Of a DNA stretch of 58,945 nt, positions 54,713 to 58,945 are shown piece by piece. The notes under the pieces were generated by a model, which saw nothing but the letters and a program-made list of their open reading frames with translations, was not told the origin of the DNA and did no database searches. Where the stretch lies: positions 1 through 58,945 of the forward strand of contig JBHOQO010000078.1 in NCBI GenBank assembly GCA_042408925.1, given 5' to 3'. Every line of letters begins with the position of its first letter. Within the stretch, counting starts at the first letter, position 1. This DNA is from BPIH01 sp042408925. GTDB lineage: Bacteria > Chloroflexota > Limnocylindria > Limnocylindrales > CSP1-4. The translations under genes and the position numbers were made by a program.

Positions 54713-57021
54713 TGCCGCGCGGACGCGCCTCGACGCTCCGCGCCGACGAGCCGGTTTCTTCGCCTCGCTCCGAGCGGGCGGCCGTCGTCGTCATCGGCGG
54801 CGGCGTCGTCGGCTGCGCGATCCTCTGGGAGCTCGCCGAGCGCGGCATCCCGGCGCTCCTCGTCGAGAGGGAGCCGGATCTCTGCGAGGGGACCTCGAAG
54901 GCGAACAGTGCGATCGTCCACACCGGCTTCGACGCCCGACCCGGGACGGTCGAAGCGGCGATGCTCCGCCGGTCGGCGGCCCGCTGGCCGTCGCTGGTCG
55001 AGCAGCTCGGCGTCCCCTTCCTCCCCGTCGGGGCGATCATGCTCGCCCGGACGCCCGACGCCCTCGCCCACCTCCGGCGGGTCGTCGAGCCGAACGGCCG
55101 GGCCCTCGGGGTCGACGTCGCGCTCCTCGACCGGGACGAGGTCCGGGCCCTGGCCCCCTACGTCGCCGACGACGTCCTCGGCGCCCTCTCGATCTCCGAC
55201 GAGGCCGTGATCGATCCGTTCTGGCTGACCCGTGCCTACGCCGAGGCGGCGATCGCCGGCGGGGCGGTCGTCCGCCTCGGACGGACCGTGGTCGGTCTCG
55301 AGGTCGAGCCGCGCCGGGTCCGTATCCGCCTCGACGATGGCGGCGTCATCGTGGCCGACCAGGTCGTCGATGCGGCCGGGATCGACGCCGATGCGGTGGC
55401 CGCCCTGGCCGGCGAGCGGAGCTTCTCGATCCGGCCGCGGAAGGGCCAGTTCCTCGTCTCCGAGGAGACCTTTGGCGTCGATCGGATCGTCCTCCCGGTG
55501 CCCGGCCCGATGGGCAAGGGGATGCTCGTCACCCCGATCGTCTTCGGCGGGCTCCTCCTCGGCCCGACAGCCGTCGACGTCGACGACAAGCGCGATCTCG
55601 GCGTCGACGCCACCGACCGGGAGCGGATCCTCGCCGCCTGCCGGGCGATGGTGCCGGCCCTCGCCGACGCGGTCCCGATCCGGCAGTTCGCCGGGCTCCG
55701 CCACGTCAGCTCCGAGGGCGACTTCATCCTCCGGCCGGCGCGGGTGTCGGACCGGCTCTTCCTCGCCGCCGGGGTCCGCTCGACGGGGATCTCGACCTCG
55801 CCGGGGATCGCGGAGTTCGTCGCCGACGCCGTCGTCGCCCTCCGCGGCTGGCGGCCGCGGACGCGCCGCAGACTCGCCCCGCCGCCCCTCGAGCTGCCCG
55901 AGGCGCCCGGTCCCGTCGTCTGCCTCTGTCGGTCGATCGCCGAGGGCGAGATCGTCGCCGCCGCCCGACGCCCGACGGCGCCCCGGACCCTCGATGCGCT
56001 GAAGCGGCGCGGCGGCGCCACCTTCGGGGACTGCCAGGGCAACCTCTGTGCCGTCGAGGTCGCCCGGATCCTGGCCCGGGAGCGTCACGTCCCGCTCGCC
56101 GCCATCGAGAAGCACCGCCGCGGCTCGTGGTTGTGGCGCGAACCCGACCCGGGACGGGCGCCGTCCGTCGAGCGCGAGGCGACCGCCCGGCGACCGGCCT
56201 CCGACAACCGGCTTGAGCCCCCCGGACCGTCCTGGGACGTCGTCGTCGTCGGGGCCGGCGCCGCCGGGAGCGGGGCAGCGGGGGCGGCCGCCGAGGCGGG
56301 CCTCGACGTCCTCCTCGTCGACCGCGAACGGCTGTCGACCCGGGTCGGGCCGGAGGTCGGGGTCGCCGCTTGCTTCGGGGCCACGGTCGTCGGGCTCGAA
56401 CCCGCATCCGACGGCTGGCGGCTCGCGATCCAGCTGGCATCCGGGCCGCGGTCGATCGGGGCCCGAGCGGTCGTCCTCGCCAGCGGCGCCTACGTGGCTC
56501 CGCGCGAGCACCGCTCGATCGCCGGCCCCCGCCCGGCCGGCGTCATGACGAGTGACCTCGCCCGGCGGATCCTCGATGCCGGGCTCCTGCCCGGCGAGAC
56601 GGTCGGGCTCGTCGGGACCGCCCACGCCGAGGGGCTCGTCGAGCGCCTCGAGGCGGCCGGGGTCCGGGTCGTCCGACTCCCCGAGGCCCCCGACGCCGTC
56701 GCCGGCGAGGCGCGTCTGACGGCCGTCCGGGTCGCCGGCTCCTGGGTCGCCCTCGACACCCTCATCCTCGCCGACCGGCTCGTGCCCCAGACGTTTCTCC
56801 TCCGGACGGTCGGCCTCGCCGACGGACGGCCCGGCGTCCCGGCCCCGGTCGACGAGCTCGGCCGCCTGCCGCTCGAGGGGCTCTGGGCGGCCGGCTGCTG
56901 CGTCCGCCCCGACCCGACCCACCAGCGATGCGCGGCGGACGGGACGGCCGTCGGGCGGCGGCTGGCGGCCGCCCTCCGGCCGGCGGTCGGCCCCGCGGGC
57001 GCCCATCCCGATCGCCGGTGA
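54712..57021 (+). CDS. GlpA-like dehydrogenase fused to BFD [2Fe-2S] domain and a second oxidoreductase
   Basis: A 769-residue three-part protein. Residues about 20-390 are a DAO-type FAD enzyme of the GlpA class (VVVIGGGVVGCAILWELAERG, EGTSKANSAIVHTGFD, and the C-terminal GLRHVSSEGDFILRP and GVRSTGISTSPGIAEFVAD). Residues 400-450 are a BFD-like iron-sulfur domain with C404, C406, C441 and C446 (VCLCRSI and GDCQGNLC). Residues about 505-760 are a second NAD(P)/FAD oxidoreductase module (DVVVVGAGAAGSGAAG) that is shorter than usual, with a stretch between DRERLST and GATVVGLEP apparently missing. In many bacteria the second module is a separate gene beside glpA. Together with glycerol kinase downstream, this indicates glycerol-3-phosphate oxidation. 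Confidence 0.88.
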   Translation: MPRGRASTLRADEPVSSPRSERAAVVVIGGGVVGCAILWELAERGIPALLVEREPDLCEGTSKANSAIVHTGFDARPGTVEAAMLRRSAARWPSLVEQLGVPFLPVGAIMLARTPDALAHLRRVVEPNGRALGVDVALLDRDEVRALAPYVADDVLGALSISDEAVIDPFWLTRAYAEAAIAGGAVVRLGRTVVGLEVEPRRVRIRLDDGGVIVADQVVDAAGIDADAVAALAGERSFSIRPRKGQFLVSEETFGVDRIVLPVPGPMGKGMLVTPIVFGGLLLGPTAVDVDDKRDLGVDATDRERILAACRAMVPALADAVPIRQFAGLRHVSSEGDFILRPARVSDRLFLAAGVRSTGISTSPGIAEFVADAVVALRGWRPRTRRRLAPPPLELPEAPGPVVCLCRSIAEGEIVAAARRPTAPRTLDALKRRGGATFGDCQGNLCAVEVARILARERHVPLAAIEKHRRGSWLWREPDPGRAPSVEREATARRPASDNRLEPPGPSWDVVVVGAGAAGSGAAGAAAEAGLDVLLVDRERLSTRVGPEVGVAACFGATVVGLEPASDGWRLAIQLASGPRSIGARAVVLASGAYVAPREHRSIAGPRPAGVMTSDLARRILDAGLLPGETVGLVGTAHAEGLVERLEAAGVRVVRLPEAPDAVAGEARLTAVRVAGSWVALDTLILADRLVPQTFLLRTVGLADGRPGVPAPVDELGRLPLEGLWAAGCCVRPDPTHQRCAADGTAVGRRLAAALRPAVGPAGAHPDRR

Positions 57022-57527
57022 GCGAGCTCCTTCGGGATCGGATCCGGGTCGCGGTGCCGCCCGCGGCGATCTGGGCGATCGTCGACGACGCCGGCGCCCT
57101 CGGCCGCGTCCTCCCGGGTGTCGAGACCATCGAAGCCCGCGGGCCGGGGGCGTTTGCGGCCACGCTCGCGGCGAAGATCCAGTTCCTGACGATCCGCGCC
57201 GACGTGGAGGCGACCCTCGAGCGGACGGCGCCGAGTCGGGCGCGACTCCGGCTCGCCGGCCGGCCGCGGGGCCTCGTCGGGACGTTCACGGCCGAGATCC
57301 CCTTCGAGGTTCGGGCGGCGGCCGACCCGGTGGGCGGTTCGGAGGCAAGCGAGGTCGAATACGCCGTCGACCTGGCCGTCGGGGGCCGCCTCGCGGCGTT
57401 CGGCGCCCCGCTCCTGCGCGACACCTTCCGGCGCCAGGTCGCGATCCTCGTCGCGAACGTCGAGGCCGAGCACCGCCGCGAAACCCACGAGACGCCGGCC
57501 GGGCAGGCCGCCCCGGACCCCCAATGA
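57018..57527 (+). CDS. CoxG-like SRPBCC family protein
   Basis: A 169-residue protein of the CoxG (carbon monoxide dehydrogenase subunit G) branch of the START/SRPBCC fold: ELLRDRIRVAVPPAAIWAIVDDAGALGRVLPGVETIE is the typical opening, and DLAVGGRLAAFGAPLLRDTFRRQ the closing helix. CoxG proteins recruit or mature CO-dehydrogenase-type enzymes at the membrane. No CO dehydrogenase genes are here; instead it overlaps the GlpA fusion gene (GTGA) and glycerol kinase (ATGA) by four bases each, so its partner may be the flavoprotein. Confidence 0.85.
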   Translation: MSELLRDRIRVAVPPAAIWAIVDDAGALGRVLPGVETIEARGPGAFAATLAAKIQFLTIRADVEATLERTAPSRARLRLAGRPRGLVGTFTAEIPFEVRAAADPVGGSEASEVEYAVDLAVGGRLAAFGAPLLRDTFRRQVAILVANVEAEHRRETHETPAGQAAPDPQ

Positions 57528-58945
57528 GCGCCGATCTCATCCTCGCCGTCGACCAGGGGACGACCTCGACTCGGGCGATCGCCTACGACCGGGCACTCTC
57601 GGTCGTGGCCCAGGCGGCCGTGCCGCTCGAGACCCGCCACCCCCGACCGGACTGGGCCGAGCAGGACCCGCTCGAGATCCTCGATTCCGTCGTCGAGACC
57701 GTCACCCGGGTCCTCGACGCCGTCGGCGGGCGGGCGCGGATCGCGGCTGCGGGGCTCGACAACCAGGGCGAGAGCGTCGTCGCCTGGGAGGCCGACACCC
57801 TCGTCCCGCTCTCCCCGGTCGTCGTCTGGCATTGTCGCCGCTCGCTGCCGATCGTCGAACGGCTCCGGGCCGCCGGCGCCGAACCGGCCGTTCGGGAGCG
57901 GACGGGCCTCCCCCTCGACCCCTACTACTCGGCCGGCAAACTCACCTGGCTCCTCGAGCACGTCCCCGCCGTCGGCGCGGCCGCCCGGCAGGGGACCCTC
58001 CGGGTCGGGACCGTCGACGCCTGGCTGACCGCCCGCCTCGACGAGGGACGGGCCCGGACCGACCCCTCGACCGCCTCGCGGACGCAACTGTTCTCCCTGA
58101 ATGAGCTCGACTGGGACCCCGAGCTCGGCCGGCTCTTCGGCGTCCCCGAGGCCGCCCTGCCGGCCATCGTCCCGACGGCCGGTGACCTCGGCGAGCTCCG
58201 CCATCCGCGCTGGGGCGGCCCGCTCCCGCTCCGGGCCCTCGCCTGCGACCAGCAGGCCGCCCTGGCAGGACACGGCGGCTTCGAGCCGGGAGCGCTCAAG
58301 GCGACGTACGGGACCGGCGTCTTCGTCGTCGGCAACGCCGGCGACCGCCGCCGCGCCGACCCCACCCTCGAGACGTCGGTCGGCTGGCGCCTCGCCGACG
58401 GCAGCCTGGCCACGATCCTCCAGGGCGGCGTCTTCACGGCCGGGGCATTCATCGACTGGCTCCGCGACGATCTCGGCTGCATCGCCGATCCGAGGGAGAC
58501 CGAGACCCTGGCCCGGAGCGTCCCCGACACCGGCGGCGTCGCCGTCCTGCCCGCCCTCGCCGGCCTGGGTCCGCCGTGGTGGCGGCCCGACGCCCGGGCC
58601 GTCGTCCGGGGCCTGTCGGCCGGGACGGGCCGCGCCCACCTGGTCCGGGCCAGCCTCGACGGTCTCGCCCACCTCGTCGCCGATCTCGTCGAGGCGATGA
58701 TCCCGGCCCTCGGGACCGGCCCCGACCGTCTGCGGGTCGACGGCGGGCTCACCGCGAACGGCTACCTGGTCAGCCGCCAGGCCGACGTCCTCGGGCTCCC
58801 CGTCGAGGTCGCCGCGGCCGAGGAATCGACGGCCCTCGGGATCGCCGGGCTCGCCGGCCTCGGGGCCGGGCTCCTCGGCGTCGAGGCGATCCGGCGGGCG
58901 AACCCGGTTCGCGCCCGGTTCGAGCCGGCCCTTTCCGACGCCGCC
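57524..58945 (+). CDS. glpK: Glycerol kinase (FGGY family), 3' end outside the window
   Basis: The frame opens MSADLILAVDQGTTSTRAIA and continues without stop to the window end (474 codons). FGGY marks include DQGTTSTR, the ALACDQQAALAGHG phosphate-binding segment, ATYGTGVFVV and the C-terminal RVDGGLTANGYLV and ESTALGIAGLAGLG. Glycerol kinase makes glycerol-3-phosphate, the substrate of the GlpA-like protein just upstream. Some related FGGY kinases act on other polyols, so glycerol is likely but not certain. Its ATG overlaps the CoxG-like stop. About 20-30 residues are expected beyond the edge. Confidence 0.9.
   Translation, partial: MSADLILAVDQGTTSTRAIAYDRALSVVAQAAVPLETRHPRPDWAEQDPLEILDSVVETVTRVLDAVGGRARIAAAGLDNQGESVVAWEADTLVPLSPVVVWHCRRSLPIVERLRAAGAEPAVRERTGLPLDPYYSAGKLTWLLEHVPAVGAAARQGTLRVGTVDAWLTARLDEGRARTDPSTASRTQLFSLNELDWDPELGRLFGVPEAALPAIVPTAGDLGELRHPRWGGPLPLRALACDQQAALAGHGGFEPGALKATYGTGVFVVGNAGDRRRADPTLETSVGWRLADGSLATILQGGVFTAGAFIDWLRDDLGCIADPRETETLARSVPDTGGVAVLPALAGLGPPWWRPDARAVVRGLSAGTGRAHLVRASLDGLAHLVADLVEAMIPALGTGPDRLRVDGGLTANGYLVSRQADVLGLPVEVAAAEESTALGIAGLAGLGAGLLGVEAIRRANPVRARFEPALSDAA

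Overview
The window is a very GC-rich (by eye above 70 percent) bacterial chromosome segment, densely coding, with long antisense open frames that are by-products of codon bias. The gene set suggests a free-living aerobic bacterium: a three-domain LigD with Ku, a full-length Lhr helicase, a Nei-like glycosylase, DUF2236, GlcD, TatA, CutA, BioY, LolD/MacB-type exporters and an FAD-linked glycerol-3-phosphate dehydrogenase. It fits a high-GC Chloroflexota lineage best (for example the Limnocylindria-like groups), with Actinomycetota as the alternative. This placement is inference from gene content; no rRNA is present. There are no prophage, plasmid, IS or CRISPR signatures.

Layout. 1-7.3 kb: a secreted metzincin-like protease (-), a gamma-glutamyltransferase (+), a repeat-rich intergenic region, a small zinc-ribbon protein (+), a six-hairpin glycosidase and an M20 peptidase (-), and a GT87-like membrane protein (+). 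7.3-13.2 kb: Nei-like glycosylase and Lhr helicase (-). 13.3-16.5 kb: DoxX, an AcuC-GNAT fusion, TatA and CutA. 16.8-19.5 kb: a promoter with an operator-like palindrome driving a secreted protein and a two-gene ABC transporter; this block looks less GC-rich than its surroundings. 19.5-23.9 kb: GNAT, YyaL-type thioredoxin-domain protein, VOC protein and a possible cysteine-peptidase-fold protein.

23.9-30.9 kb is a double-strand-break repair neighbourhood: LigD, a 1 kb non-coding stretch, Ku, a coiled-coil protein carrying a PD-(D/E)XK-like motif, and a PspC protein, all on the minus strand. 31-36 kb: GlcD, an M1-like membrane peptidase, DUF2236 (apparently starting at CTG, overlapping the bioY stop) and BioY. 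36.1-48.8 kb is dominated by FtsX/MacB-type exporters: a permease plus ATPase, a CAP-domain secreted protein, and a second set of two ATPases (one with an AbrB-like C-terminal domain) and two very large permeases. 49.1 kb carries tRNA-His, followed by a 1.1 kb region rich in repeats.

50.3-58.9 kb is a co-directional cluster under a HutC-type GntR regulator: amino-acid/amine permease, metallophosphoesterase, nucleotidyltransferase-fold protein, a GlpA-BFD-oxidoreductase fusion, a CoxG-like protein and glycerol kinase (cut by the window end). The last four genes overlap by 1 or 4 bases, which argues for one transcript devoted to uptake and oxidation of a glycerol-containing compound.

The most unusual structural signal is a family of short intergenic repeats with core TTACTCGTGGTGGTAGT, present in both orientations at two sites 47 kb apart.
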